From: Azospirillum sp. TSA2s | Lineage (GTDB): Bacteria; Pseudomonadota; Alphaproteobacteria; Azospirillales; Azospirillaceae | Reading direction: 5' to 3' | NCBI RefSeq assembly: GCF_004923315.1 | Contig: NZ_CP039650.1 | Span: forward strand, 2,691,501-2,755,500 | Length of the DNA stretch: 64,000 bases | The notes under the pieces: model-generated | The model's database searches: none | Told to the model about the DNA's origin: nothing | The model's input: the letters and a program-made list of their open reading frames with translations, nothing else | Made by a program: the position numbers and the translations under genes | Shown: piece after piece, positions 8,185-16,974 of the stretch | Layout of the letters: each line of letters begins with the position of its first letter | Numbering within the stretch: position 1 is the first letter of the stretch

Positions 8185-9111
8185 ATGCCCACCCTGATCC
8201 TCGCCGACCACGACAACGCCACCCTCAAGCCCGCCACCGCCCATGCGGTGACCGCCGCCGCCAAGCTTGGCAGCGACATCCACCTCCTCGTCGCCGGCCG
8301 CAATGCCGCACCGGCCGCCGAGCAGGCCGCCAAGCTGGCCGGCGTCGCCAAGGTGCTGCTCGCCGATGATGCCGCCTACGAGCACGCGCTGGCCGAGCCG
8401 GTCGCGGCGCTGCTGGTGTCGCTCGCCGCCGGCTACAGCCATGTCCTCGCCGCCGCCACCTCCGTCGGCAAGAACGTGCTGCCGCGCGTCGCCGCCTTGC
8501 TCGACGTGGCGATGATCTCCGACATCACTGCGGTGGTCTCTTCGGATACGTTCGAGCGGCCGGTCTATGCCGGCAACGCCATCGCCACCGTGCAGTCGGC
8601 CGACCCGGTGAAGGTCGTCACCGTCCGCACCACCGCCTTCGAAGCGGCGGCAGCCACCAACAGCGCCCCGGTCGAGAGCGTCGCCGCCGTGGCCGATCCC
8701 GCCCTGTCCAGCTTCGTCTCGGCCGAACTGTCGAAGTCGGAGCGTCCGGAGCTGACCGCCGCCCGCATCGTCATCTCCGGCGGGCGTGGCATGCAGTCGG
8801 GCGACAACTTCCCGATGCTGGAGGCTCTGGCCGACAAGCTGGGCGCCGCCGTGGGCGCCAGCCGGGCCGCCGTGGACGCGGGGTTCGTGCCGAACGACTA
8901 TCAGGTCGGTCAGACCGGCAAGATCGTGGCGCCGGATCTGTACATCGCCGTCGGCATCTCGGGTGCGATCCAGCATCTGGCCGGCATGAAGGACAGCAAG
9001 GTGATCGTCGCGATCAACAAGGACGAAGAGGCACCGATCTTCCAGGTCGCCGACTACGGCCTCGTCGCGGACCTGTTCAAGGCCGTGCCGGAGATGCAGC
9101 AGGCGCTGTGA
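8185..9111 (+). CDS. etfA: Electron transfer flavoprotein alpha subunit
   Basis: A 308-residue EtfA, FAD-carrying partner of EtfB. The C-terminal FAD-binding domain shows VISGGRGMQSGDNF (about 196-209), the conserved VGQTGKIVAPDLYIAVGIS and AIQHLAGMKDSKVIVAINKD. AGAGGAA eight bases before the ATG decides the start; an in-frame GTG further upstream lies at the repeat edge and has no ribosome site. Together with EtfB it channels electrons from acyl-CoA dehydrogenases toward the quinone pool, consistent with the upstream acyl-CoA ligase. Confidence 0.97.
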   Translation: MPTLILADHDNATLKPATAHAVTAAAKLGSDIHLLVAGRNAAPAAEQAAKLAGVAKVLLADDAAYEHALAEPVAALLVSLAAGYSHVLAAATSVGKNVLPRVAALLDVAMISDITAVVSSDTFERPVYAGNAIATVQSADPVKVVTVRTTAFEAAAATNSAPVESVAAVADPALSSFVSAELSKSERPELTAARIVISGGRGMQSGDNFPMLEALADKLGAAVGASRAAVDAGFVPNDYQVGQTGKIVAPDLYIAVGISGAIQHLAGMKDSKVIVAINKDEEAPIFQVADYGLVADLFKAVPEMQQAL

Positions 9112-9218
9112 CGATCAGGCCGGGTCTCCCACGAGGAGGTCCGGCCGCTTCGCGCTTGCCGCGGCGGGCCGGCTGTTCTATCGCTGGCGGCACAGCAACC
9201 CGACAGCGGCAGGACGCC

Positions 9219-10109
9219 ATGAGCATCGACGGCATCACCGGACTGGACCATCTGGTCATCGCCACCCGCGACCTGGACGCGGCGCGCGACGCCTATACCC
9301 GGCTCGGCTTCACCGTGACGCCGCGCGGCCACCACACCCAGCTGAAGTCGGCCAACCACACCATTCTGTTCCCGACCGGCACCTATCTGGAATTGCTGGG
9401 CATCGAGGAACAGCGGCCGGCCAACGCCCATTACGCCGTCTTCCTGCGCCAGCGGGAAGGCATCGCCGCCGTCGCGCTGAAGACGCCGGACGCCCGCGCC
9501 GCCGTCGGGCCGCTGACCGCCGCCGGCTTCCCGGTGTCGGAACCCGTCGATTTCGGCCGCCCGGTGGAACTGCCCGGCGGCACCCGCGACGCCAACTTCA
9601 CCATCACCCAGATCGACCCGGCCGCCACTCCGGCCGGCCGCGTCTTCCTGTGCCAGCACCACACGCCCGATCTGGTCTGGCGCCCCGACCAGATGGTGCA
9701 CGCCAACGGCGCCACCGGCCTGGAAGCGCTGGTGATCGCCGCCGCCGATCCCGATGCGGTCGCCGCGACCTACGCCAAGCTGCTGGGCGGCACCGTCACC
9801 GACCGCGGTTCCGCGCGCGTGGTGGAACCGGCAGGGTCCGGCGATGGTCAGGTCCCGGTGCTGGTCGCAACGCCGGATCGGCTGAATTGGGCCTGGACCG
9901 CCGATCCTGCCTTCGCGACGGCCGCCCTGCCCTTCTTCGCCGGCTTCGTGCTGCGCGTCGCCGATCCGGTCAAGACCCAGCAGGCTTTGCAGAAAAGCAA
10001 GTTCCCGACGGTGGTCGGCGAAGGCGTGCTGCGGGTCGGGTCGGCCAGCGCCTGCGGCGCCATGATCGCCTTCGCGCAGGATTTCGACCTGAACAGCCTG
10101 ATCCCCTGA
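9219..10109 (+). CDS. VOC family protein (Glyoxalase_3-like)
   Basis: A 296-residue protein of the vicinal-oxygen-chelate superfamily, PF13468-like. It opens GITGLDHLVIATRDLDAARDAYTRLGF and repeats the module with TGLEALVIAAADPDAVAATYAKLLGG at about 165-190, so two VOC halves are present. Members include dioxygenases, glyoxalase-like and resistance proteins; the substrate here is unknown. AGGA eight bases upstream fixes the ATG; longer starts overlap the end of etfA and lack similarity. It is convergent with the histidine kinase gene. Confidence 0.82.
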   Translation: MSIDGITGLDHLVIATRDLDAARDAYTRLGFTVTPRGHHTQLKSANHTILFPTGTYLELLGIEEQRPANAHYAVFLRQREGIAAVALKTPDARAAVGPLTAAGFPVSEPVDFGRPVELPGGTRDANFTITQIDPAATPAGRVFLCQHHTPDLVWRPDQMVHANGATGLEALVIAAADPDAVAATYAKLLGGTVTDRGSARVVEPAGSGDGQVPVLVATPDRLNWAWTADPAFATAALPFFAGFVLRVADPVKTQQALQKSKFPTVVGEGVLRVGSASACGAMIAFAQDFDLNSLIP

Positions 10110-10139
10110 CAGCCCACGGGGCCGGATCAGGCCACCGTC

Positions 10140-12629
10140 TCAGGCCACCGTCTGGCGTTCCCGCAGAAGCGGTTCCAGCGCCTCGGCCACTGCGCGCCGC
10201 AGGTCGGAGGCGATCACCGGCTTGTGCATGACGCGGAAATTGCCGGCCTCCGCCTCCTGAGCGCGGGCGGGAGCGGTGTCGCCGGTGACCAGAATGCCGG
10301 GCAGGATGCGGCCAAGCGCCAGCCGGACCTCCCGGATCGCCTCGGTCCCGGTACGGCCGTCGCGCAGACGGTAATCGGCGACGATCAGGTCGGGAGCCGG
10401 ACCGCGATTTGCGAGGTCGAGCGCCTCGCTGCAGGATTCGGCCGCCAGAACGATATAACCCCACTCCTCCAGCATGGCGCGCATCCCTTCGCGCACGATA
10501 CCGTCATCCTCGATCACCAGAACCGTGGTGGCGAAGGCCGGCAGCGGCGCGAGCGGAGCAGGCACGGTCTTGGCCGCCGGCGCGTCGGCAATCGGCAGTT
10601 CCACGGTGAAGACCGATCCCTCGCCGGGGGTGGACCGCACCGTGACCTGGTGGTCGAGCATCGCCGACAGCCGCCGCACCACCGCCAGACCGAGCCCAAG
10701 GCCCCGGTCGCGGTTGCGGCTGGGATTGCCGACCTGCACGAACTCCTGGAAGATGTCCTCCTGCTGGTCGGCGGGGATGCCGATGCCGGTGTCCCACACC
10801 TCGATCCGCAGCATGCCGCCCCGACGGCGGCAGCCGATCAGGATGCGCCCCTTGTCGGTGTAGCGCAGCGCGTTCTCCACCAGATTCTGCAGGATGCGGC
10901 CCAACAGCATCGGATCGCTGCGGACATGGGCGCTGCACGGCACGATGTGCAGGATCAGCCCCTTCTGGACGGCGACGGAGCGGCTGTTGGCGGCCACGCG
11001 ATCCATCACCTCCTGCAGCGGAAACACCTCCACCTCCGGCACCACCGCCCCGGCCTCCAGCCGGGAGACGTCGAGCAGCCCGTCCAGCAGCATCTTCAGG
11101 GCGCCTAGCGCCCGATCCATGGTGCCCAGGACATTGCGGGTCATGCCGTCGCTGACGCGGGTGGACAGCACCTCCATCAGCAGCATCAGCGACTGCACCG
11201 GCTGGCGAAGATCGTGACTGGCCGCCGCCAGGAATTTCGACTTCGCGACGTTCGCAAGGTCGGCCTCCCGCCGGGCTTCCGTCAGCGCCGCCTGCGCCCG
11301 CTTGTGTTCGGAGATGTCGCGGACGGTGGCGATCAGGCTGACCAGACGGTTGTCGTGATCGCGCACCGGCGACGCGCTCAACTCCAGGCAGCGCGGCCCC
11401 TGCGGGTCCGCCCTGTCCGCGACGAGGCCGGGACGGGTCAGTTCCACCCGCGCGTCCCGGCCGACGACGATGGCGTCACGCAGCGGCTGCAGGGCCGCCC
11501 GGTCGTTCGTTGCCCGCTCCAGCGCCGTCAGGGCGCCGCTGCCCATCAGGGCGGAGACCGGCGTGCCCAGCAGTTGTTCCAACGCCGGATTGACATAGAC
11601 GATGGGCATGCCGGGCTGGGTGGCGTCGGCGATCATGATGCCGTCGTTGCTCCAGGCCAGCGCCCGGTTGCGCACCCGCAACGCCCGGTCGGTGTGGCGG
11701 CGCCATTGCAGTTCGACGATGAAGGCGATGACGAACAGCAGGATCACCACGGTGGTGGCGACCGCCCAGCCGATGTAGAGGCGGGCATTGTCGCGCCAGG
11801 GACCGAACACCGTCTCAACCGATTCGCCGACGACCGCGATCACCGGATAATCGGGAGCCGACCGGAAGGCGGTGATCCGCTCCACCCCGTCGATCGGGCT
11901 GGTCATCCGCATGTGGCCGATGGGATGCTGCCTGATCGCCTGCCAAAGCTCGCTGTTGGCTGAATCACGGCTCGATGCCGCTTTCATTCCGGCGCTGCGG
12001 GCGATGATGACGCCATCGGAGCGCAGCAGCGCCGCCGCGCCGTCCGGCGGCAGGCCGAGCACGCGGTAATAGCGGACGAAGGATTCGACCGGAATGTCGG
12101 CGACGGCGATCCCGGCAAAGGTACCGTCGGTGTTCTCCAGCCGGCGCGACACCGGGATGATCAGGTCATGCGTTTCCGACGAGGCATAGGGAATGCCGAT
12201 CACCAGCCCGCGCGGTGCGCTGTCACGCGCGATGCGGAACTCGTCGCGGTCGGTGATGGTCCCCTGGAAGGTTGCCCGTCCCCCGCCCATGGTCAGCAGG
12301 CCCGAGGCGTCATAGACGCGGACGCCCACCACCAGCCCCTCTTCGAAGGCGCGGCGGGAATCCAGGCGCATGGCGCGGTTGCGCTCGGTGTTGGCGATCA
12401 GATCCAGCAGCAGGTCGTCGACCCGGCGGAAGGTGGAAACAGCATGCTCCTCCACCAGACGGGCGACGACGGCGGTCTTCTCATGGGCCGTCTGGTCGAG
12501 CAGCCGCTCTTCCCGATACAGACGGTCGAGCAGAATCCACCACAGGGCGGCGATGGCCAGCGCAACCGCCAGAGCGGGCAGGACCAGCCGCCCGCCGAAA
12601 CCGGAAAAAAGCCAGAGCGCCCGCTTCAC
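10140..12629 (-). CDS. Membrane-bound hybrid sensor histidine kinase with PAS and receiver domains
   Basis: An 829-residue hybrid kinase. In order: membrane segment (about 14-35), a periplasmic dCache-like sensor (about 40-275), second membrane segment (284-309), a PAS domain (about 320-440), HisKA with the phospho-accepting His472 in AAASHDLRQP, HATPase (N-box NLVENALRY, then DTGIGIP and GLGLGLAVVRRL), and a C-terminal receiver (about 702-815) with Asp752 in IVADYRL and Lys803. No separate response regulator is adjacent, so its output is unknown. I prefer the GTG giving MKRALWLFSGF; an ATG 75 codons upstream adds sequence that does not look coding. Confidence 0.9.
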   Translation of the reverse strand: MKRALWLFSGFGGRLVLPALAVALAIAALWWILLDRLYREERLLDQTAHEKTAVVARLVEEHAVSTFRRVDDLLLDLIANTERNRAMRLDSRRAFEEGLVVGVRVYDASGLLTMGGGRATFQGTITDRDEFRIARDSAPRGLVIGIPYASSETHDLIIPVSRRLENTDGTFAGIAVADIPVESFVRYYRVLGLPPDGAAALLRSDGVIIARSAGMKAASSRDSANSELWQAIRQHPIGHMRMTSPIDGVERITAFRSAPDYPVIAVVGESVETVFGPWRDNARLYIGWAVATTVVILLFVIAFIVELQWRRHTDRALRVRNRALAWSNDGIMIADATQPGMPIVYVNPALEQLLGTPVSALMGSGALTALERATNDRAALQPLRDAIVVGRDARVELTRPGLVADRADPQGPRCLELSASPVRDHDNRLVSLIATVRDISEHKRAQAALTEARREADLANVAKSKFLAAASHDLRQPVQSLMLLMEVLSTRVSDGMTRNVLGTMDRALGALKMLLDGLLDVSRLEAGAVVPEVEVFPLQEVMDRVAANSRSVAVQKGLILHIVPCSAHVRSDPMLLGRILQNLVENALRYTDKGRILIGCRRRGGMLRIEVWDTGIGIPADQQEDIFQEFVQVGNPSRNRDRGLGLGLAVVRRLSAMLDHQVTVRSTPGEGSVFTVELPIADAPAAKTVPAPLAPLPAFATTVLVIEDDGIVREGMRAMLEEWGYIVLAAESCSEALDLANRGPAPDLIVADYRLRDGRTGTEAIREVRLALGRILPGILVTGDTAPARAQEAEAGNFRVMHKPVIASDLRRAVAEALEPLLRERQTVA

Positions 12630-12873
12630 GTATACCCCGAACGCAGTGGATCGTCCGCCGGCCGCGTCCTTCGGTGTGAAAGCGGACGCAGGCAGGCGGA
12701 CGCAAGCATGCCGCAATGAAGATGCCGACGCAACGCCATTACCGGCAAGGTGGCAGCGGCGGACAGTTGCTCCACCCAAGCAGACCAGCGCCATCACCAC
12801 CACCAACGGCACCGCATCCACTGCGCCGAAAAGCGGGCTTTGCCGCGCTTCCATGGCCGGCTATACCGCCGCG

Positions 12874-14448
12874 ATGAATTTCGCACGCGCCATCGCCACA
12901 GTCGGCGGCCTGACCCTGCTGAGCCGGCTGGCCGGCTTCGCACGCGACATCCTGACGGCGGCCGTGCTGGGTGCCGGGCCGGTCGCCGACGCCTTCTTCG
13001 TCGCGCTGAAGCTGCCCAACCTGTTCCGCCGGCTGTTCGCGGAAGGCGCCTTCGGCGTCGCCTTCGTTCCGCTCTTCGCCGCCGAATTGCAGACCCGCGG
13101 CCGTGCCGCCGCCATCCGCTTCGCGGAGGAGGCACTGGCGATGCTACTGGCGATGCTGCTGCCCTTCACGCTGGCCGCCGTCGTCGCCATGCCCTGGCTG
13201 ATGCACGGTCTCGCCCCCGGCTTTTCTGACGAGCCGGCCAAGTTCGCCCTGGCGGTGGACATGGCGCGGCTGACCTTTCCCTATCTGGCGCTGATCTCGC
13301 TGGTGGCGCTGCTGGGCGGGGTGCTGAACGCGCTCGACCGCTTCGGCCCCTTCGCCGCGGCTCCCATCGCCTTCAACCTGACCCTGGTCGCCGCCCTGCT
13401 GATCGCCCCGCGGCTGGGGCTGGAGGCCGGCACCGCCATGGCGGCGGCGGTCACGCTGTCGGGGGCCGTTCAGGTCGCGTGGATGGCCTGGGCCTGCGGC
13501 AAGGCGGACATCGCCCTGCGGCTGCGTCCGCCGCGCATGACGGAGGGAATGCGGCGGCTGTTCCGGCTGATCGGGCCCGGCGCGATCGGGGCCGGCGTCA
13601 TGCAGATCAACCTGTTCCTGAACATCGTGCTGGCCTCGCTGCTGCCGTCGGGCGCGGTGTCCTTCCTTTATTATGCCGACCGGCTGAACCAGATGCCGCT
13701 GGGCATCATCGGCATCGCCATCGGCACCGCCCTTCTGCCGGTTCTGGCCCGTCATGTCGCCGCCGGGGATGAGCGGATGGTGCGCCATTACCTGAGCCGC
13801 GCTCTGGAGTTCAGCCTGCTGCTCGGCCTGCCGGCGGCGGTCGCCCTGGGCGTGGCGGGAGCGCCCATCGTCTCCGTCCTGTTCCAGCGCGGCGCTTTCG
13901 GTCCGGAGGAGGCGCAGGCCACGGCGATGGCGCTCGCCGCCTATGCCGTCGGTATCCCGGCCTACGTGATCGTGAAGTCGCTGAACGCCGCCTTTTTCGC
14001 CCGCCACGACACGGTGACGCCGGTACGGGTCGCCGTCGTCGTGACGGTGGCGACCGCCCTGCTGGCGCTGCTGCTGATGCCCTGGCTGGGCCATGTCGGA
14101 ATCGCGCTCGCCACCGGTTTGACGGCATGGCTGGATGTCGGGCTGCTGGTCGCGGCGATGCGCCGGCGCGGCCTGTTCGACCTGGATGACCGGCTGAAAC
14201 GCCGCGCGCTGCGCATCGCCGCGGCGGCGGCCGGCATGGGGGTGGCCCTTCTGGTGGGCGAGCGTGCGCTTGCACCCTGGCTCGCCGCATCCTCCACCGC
14301 GGTGAGGTTCCTGGCGCTCGCCTTGCTTGTGTCCGGCGGAGCCACGGCCTTCGGAGCGCTGGCGACGCTGCTGGGCGGGGCAAGTCTGGGAGACGTGAAG
14401 AGGATGCTGTCGAAAAAGCCGCAACCAAGCAAAGAGCAGGTCGGCTGA
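12874..14448 (+). CDS. murJ: Lipid II flippase MurJ
   Basis: A 524-residue polytopic membrane protein (about 14 segments) that flips lipid II across the inner membrane for peptidoglycan synthesis. The N-terminus FARAIATVGGLTLLSRLAGFARD and the following ADAFFVALKLPNLFRRLFAEGAF match the MviN/MurJ signature, including the Arg and Asp/Glu residues of the central cavity; FLYYADRLNQMPLGIIGIAI is also conserved. Length is normal. Divergent from the histidine kinase, with a 244 bp intergenic region in which I see no clear promoter. Confidence 0.96.
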   Translation: MNFARAIATVGGLTLLSRLAGFARDILTAAVLGAGPVADAFFVALKLPNLFRRLFAEGAFGVAFVPLFAAELQTRGRAAAIRFAEEALAMLLAMLLPFTLAAVVAMPWLMHGLAPGFSDEPAKFALAVDMARLTFPYLALISLVALLGGVLNALDRFGPFAAAPIAFNLTLVAALLIAPRLGLEAGTAMAAAVTLSGAVQVAWMAWACGKADIALRLRPPRMTEGMRRLFRLIGPGAIGAGVMQINLFLNIVLASLLPSGAVSFLYYADRLNQMPLGIIGIAIGTALLPVLARHVAAGDERMVRHYLSRALEFSLLLGLPAAVALGVAGAPIVSVLFQRGAFGPEEAQATAMALAAYAVGIPAYVIVKSLNAAFFARHDTVTPVRVAVVVTVATALLALLLMPWLGHVGIALATGLTAWLDVGLLVAAMRRRGLFDLDDRLKRRALRIAAAAAGMGVALLVGERALAPWLAASSTAVRFLALALLVSGGATAFGALATLLGGASLGDVKRMLSKKPQPSKEQVG

Positions 14449-14489
14449 ACCAGCGGACAACGGAAGCGGCGCCACTTCCGTGCCGTGCC

Positions 14490-15347
14490 TTACTTGATCG
14501 GCAAATAGACGTCGGTCAGCAGATCATGCTCCGGCGTCTCGCCAATGAAGTTCAGATAGTGGAAGTACACCGGGAAATCGCGAAGCTCTTCGCCGCTTTC
14601 CGGAAGCCATCGGCCATAGAGAAACCGCACGACCTCCCCGATCTGCTCGTGCGCTCCCCGGTGCCTGACCACGGCGCATCGACCGCCGGGAATGAGCTTC
14701 TTCACCACCCCTTGGGGATTGTCCGGCACCTCGCCGTCGATCTCCCCGCAGATGTCGAACCGGAAATCGGCCGGTTCGGTGGTTTCCGGGTTGTCGAAGG
14801 CGACGCCGAAGGTCCGGCACCGTTCCCGCGGTGACAGCCCGCTGGCCTTGCGCCAGTCGATGAAGATGCGAACCGAGTCATTCACGCCTTCGATCGGTCC
14901 TCGATGACAGTAGGCTGCGACCTGGACAGGCGCGACTTCGACGATGGAGACATCCATGGTCCTGATCCTTCTTCTTTTGATGTGACGATAGCGGTCGTGC
15001 CACTGCCGCCATTCCGGAATTTTCCTGAACTCCGATGGGGTCTGGCCGAACGCAGTCTTGAAGGCGCGGGAGAAGGATTCCGGCGTTTCGAAACCGGCGT
15101 CCAAGGCGATGTCGATGACCTTGTCGGCCGGATAGAAGGCCAGCCGGAACGACGCCCGCTTCAACCGTGCCAGCTGAATGTATTTCCCGACGCTGACATC
15201 GAAATGAGCCGAGAAAAGACGATGAAAATGGAACTTGGAGAGACAGGCGACATCGCTCAGCCTGTCGAGCGACAGGTCGCCTTCCAGATTCTGATCGATG
15301 TAGTCGAACAGCCGGGAAAATCTCTCGTCATACTCTTGCCTGCTCAT
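14490..15347 (-). CDS. AraC family regulator with GyrI-like effector domain
   Basis: A 285-residue regulator with an N-terminal AraC double helix-turn-helix (about 5-105, with LSKFHFHRLFSAHFDVSVGKYI and the second helix GFETPESFSRAFKTAFGQTPSEF) and a C-terminal GyrI-like small-molecule-binding domain (about 120-285). This order is that of Rob/SoxS-like and multidrug-sensing AraC proteins. The ATG giving MSRQEYDERFSRL is chosen because the 23 codons before it are unlike the family. It is divergent from metZ and shares a 334 bp region with it; the target and ligand are unknown. Confidence 0.88.
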   Translation of the reverse strand: MSRQEYDERFSRLFDYIDQNLEGDLSLDRLSDVACLSKFHFHRLFSAHFDVSVGKYIQLARLKRASFRLAFYPADKVIDIALDAGFETPESFSRAFKTAFGQTPSEFRKIPEWRQWHDRYRHIKRRRIRTMDVSIVEVAPVQVAAYCHRGPIEGVNDSVRIFIDWRKASGLSPRERCRTFGVAFDNPETTEPADFRFDICGEIDGEVPDNPQGVVKKLIPGGRCAVVRHRGAHEQIGEVVRFLYGRWLPESGEELRDFPVYFHYLNFIGETPEHDLLTDVYLPIK

Positions 15348-15493
15348 CGTCGATCCGGCCTGCACGGTTGATGGAGGGAACCATAAGCCGGGGGTCCGGC
15401 AGCCGTCCTGACACATCTTGCTGAATATCGACCGCGATTTCGGATCGGCGGACCGGACGCATTTCGGAAAAAGGGATGGCGGCGCTACCCCCC

Positions 15494-15522
15494 TTGACGG
15501 CGGTCATACGCAGTCGTACAAG
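15494..15522 (+). promoter_or_regulatory. Putative sigma-70 promoter of metZ
   Basis: TTGACG (15494-15499) and TACAAG (15517-15522) are 17 bp apart. Transcription would begin near 15529, at the first stem of the SAM-II aptamer, which supports the call. Confidence 0.55.
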
Positions 15523-15528
15523 CGAACC

Positions 15529-15586
15529 CACGTGGTGATTTGGTCGACCGGCTTGCGGGCCACGTAAAACAACCCGCTAAAAAGGT
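15529..15586 (+). ncRNA. SAM-II riboswitch aptamer upstream of metZ
   Basis: The sequence carries the SAM-II hallmarks in order: stem P1 (ACGTGG at 15530-15535 with CCACGT at 15560-15565), the conserved TGATTTG, CTTGCGGG in the loop, GTAAAACAA, and CGCTAAAAAGG. GCGGG (15555-15559) is perfectly complementary to CCCGC (15573-15577), giving the H-type pseudoknot that binds S-adenosylmethionine. The family is established in alphaproteobacteria upstream of methionine-synthesis genes. It should lower metZ expression when SAM is plentiful. Confidence 0.9.
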
Positions 15587-15600
15587 CCGAGCCGCGTCCG

Positions 15601-15632
15601 CGCCTCGACCCGATCGGTCGGGGCGTTTTCTG
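15601..15632 (+). terminator. Intrinsic terminator in the metZ leader, downstream of the SAM-II aptamer
   Basis: CGCCTCGACC (15601-15610) pairs with GGTCGGGGCG (15616-15625) as a ten-pair stem with one G-U and a five-base loop, followed at once by TTTTCTGTTT. It lies between the aptamer and the metZ ATG, so the riboswitch may act by transcription attenuation. Confidence 0.75.
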
Positions 15633-15681
15633 TTTGCGGCCGGCCTCGCCCCACCGGCGTCATTCAGGGGAGAGTTGCGGA

Positions 15682-16890
15682 ATGTCGCGCACCGATCATC
15701 GCAATCCGAATGTCGCGGGGCTGCGCCCGCGGTCCAAGCTGGTCCATGGCGGCATCCGCCGCTCGCAGTTCGACGAGACCTGCGAGGCGCTGTACCAGAC
15801 CTCCGGCTTCGTTTACGGCTCGGCCGAGGAAGCGGAGAACGCCTTCGCCAACGACGGCACGCGCCATGTCTACTCGCGCTTCCGCAACCCGACCTCGGCG
15901 ATGTTCGAGGACAGGCTGGCCGAATATGAGGGCGCCGAATGGGCCTATGCCACAGCCAGCGGCATGGCGGCGGTGCATGGCGCGCTGATGAGCGGCCTGC
16001 GTGCCGGCGACCGGGTGGTGGCGCCGCGGGCGCTCTTCATCTCCTGCTATTGGATCCTGAAGGAACTGTGTGGCCGCTACGGCATCGAGACGGTGTTCGT
16101 CGACGGCACCAACCTGACGGAGTGGGAAGAGGCGCTGTCCAAGCCGACCAAGGCGGTCTTCCTCGAAACCCCGTCGAACCCCGGGCTGGAGGTCGTCGAT
16201 CTCCAGGCGGTTTGCGACCTCGCCCACAAGGCGGGTGCCGTGGTCGTCGTCGACAACGCCTTCGCGACGCCGGTGCTCCAGCGCCCGTTCGACTTCGGCG
16301 CCGACGTCATCATCTATTCGGCGACCAAGCACATCGACGGTCAGGGCCGCTGCCTGGGCGGCGTCATCCTGGCAAAGGACAAGAAATACGCCTCCGAGGT
16401 TATCCATCCCTTCCTGCGCAACACCGGCCCGACCATCTCCCCCTTCAATTCCTGGCTGCTGCTGAAGGGCATGGAGACGCTGGAACTGCGCGTGCAGGCC
16501 CAGTCGGCGGCCGGGCTGCAGGTCGCCGAGTTCCTGGAAAGCCACCCGAAGGTCGCCCAGGTGCTGTACCCGCTGCTGCCCAGCCATCCGCAATATGATC
16601 TGGTGCGCAAGCAGATGACCGGCGGCGGCAACATGCTGTCGGTCTTCCTGAAGGGCGGCAAGACCGAGGCGTTCAACACGCTGAACGGCCTGCGCATGGT
16701 GATGATCTCCAACAATCTCGGCGATTCGAAGAGCCTCATCACCCACCCCGCCACCACCACCCATTCCAAGCTGACGGACGAGGAAAAGGTCGCCGCCCGG
16801 ATCGAACCCGGCCTGCTGCGCCTGTCCGTTGGTCTTGAGGATCCTCAGGACATCATCGAAGATCTCGACCGCGCGCTCGCCGAGGCGTAA
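15682..16890 (+). CDS. metZ: O-succinylhomoserine sulfhydrylase
   Basis: A 402-residue PLP enzyme of the Cys/Met metabolism family that makes homocysteine from O-succinylhomoserine and sulfide. The PLP-binding lysine is Lys216 in IYSATKHIDG; other family marks are HVYSRFRNPTSAMFEDRLA, ETPSNPGLEV and the C-terminal RLSVGLEDPQDIIEDLDRAL. AGGGGAG before the ATG decides the start; an upstream in-frame ATG lacks a ribosome site. The gene stands behind a SAM-II riboswitch and terminator, which supports a methionine-pathway role rather than cystathionine lyase. Confidence 0.95.
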   Translation: MSRTDHRNPNVAGLRPRSKLVHGGIRRSQFDETCEALYQTSGFVYGSAEEAENAFANDGTRHVYSRFRNPTSAMFEDRLAEYEGAEWAYATASGMAAVHGALMSGLRAGDRVVAPRALFISCYWILKELCGRYGIETVFVDGTNLTEWEEALSKPTKAVFLETPSNPGLEVVDLQAVCDLAHKAGAVVVVDNAFATPVLQRPFDFGADVIIYSATKHIDGQGRCLGGVILAKDKKYASEVIHPFLRNTGPTISPFNSWLLLKGMETLELRVQAQSAAGLQVAEFLESHPKVAQVLYPLLPSHPQYDLVRKQMTGGGNMLSVFLKGGKTEAFNTLNGLRMVMISNNLGDSKSLITHPATTTHSKLTDEEKVAARIEPGLLRLSVGLEDPQDIIEDLDRALAEA

Positions 16891-16900
16891 AGATCGTCCC

Positions 16901-16925
16901 GGAACCTATGCTGCAGTGCAGCGTT
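16901..16925 (+). promoter_or_regulatory. EcfG-type general-stress promoter of the phasin gene
   Basis: GGAAC (16901-16905) and CGTT (16922-16925) are separated by exactly 16 bases, the consensus for EcfG sigma factors of alphaproteobacteria. It lies 50 bp before the phasin ATG. The PhaR-like operator at 16911 fills the spacer. Confidence 0.6.
16911..16921. promoter_or_regulatory. PhaR-like operator CTGC-N3-GCAG
   Basis: CTGCAGTGCAG matches the CTGC-N3-GCAG site known for PhaR, the repressor of phasin genes that is released by nascent PHA granules. A further CTGCAG lies at 16930-16935. Position within the phasin promoter spacer suits a repressor. Confidence 0.55.
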
Positions 16926-16974
16926 GATGCTGCAGCCAGGTTCCGACAACGATTTTTTGAGAGGGGCGACGCCC

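Noticed and set aside
12630..12854. Longer N-terminus for the hybrid histidine kinase from an upstream ATG
   Set aside because: The added 75 residues resemble translated intergenic sequence and would place a second hydrophobic stretch before the normal first membrane segment.
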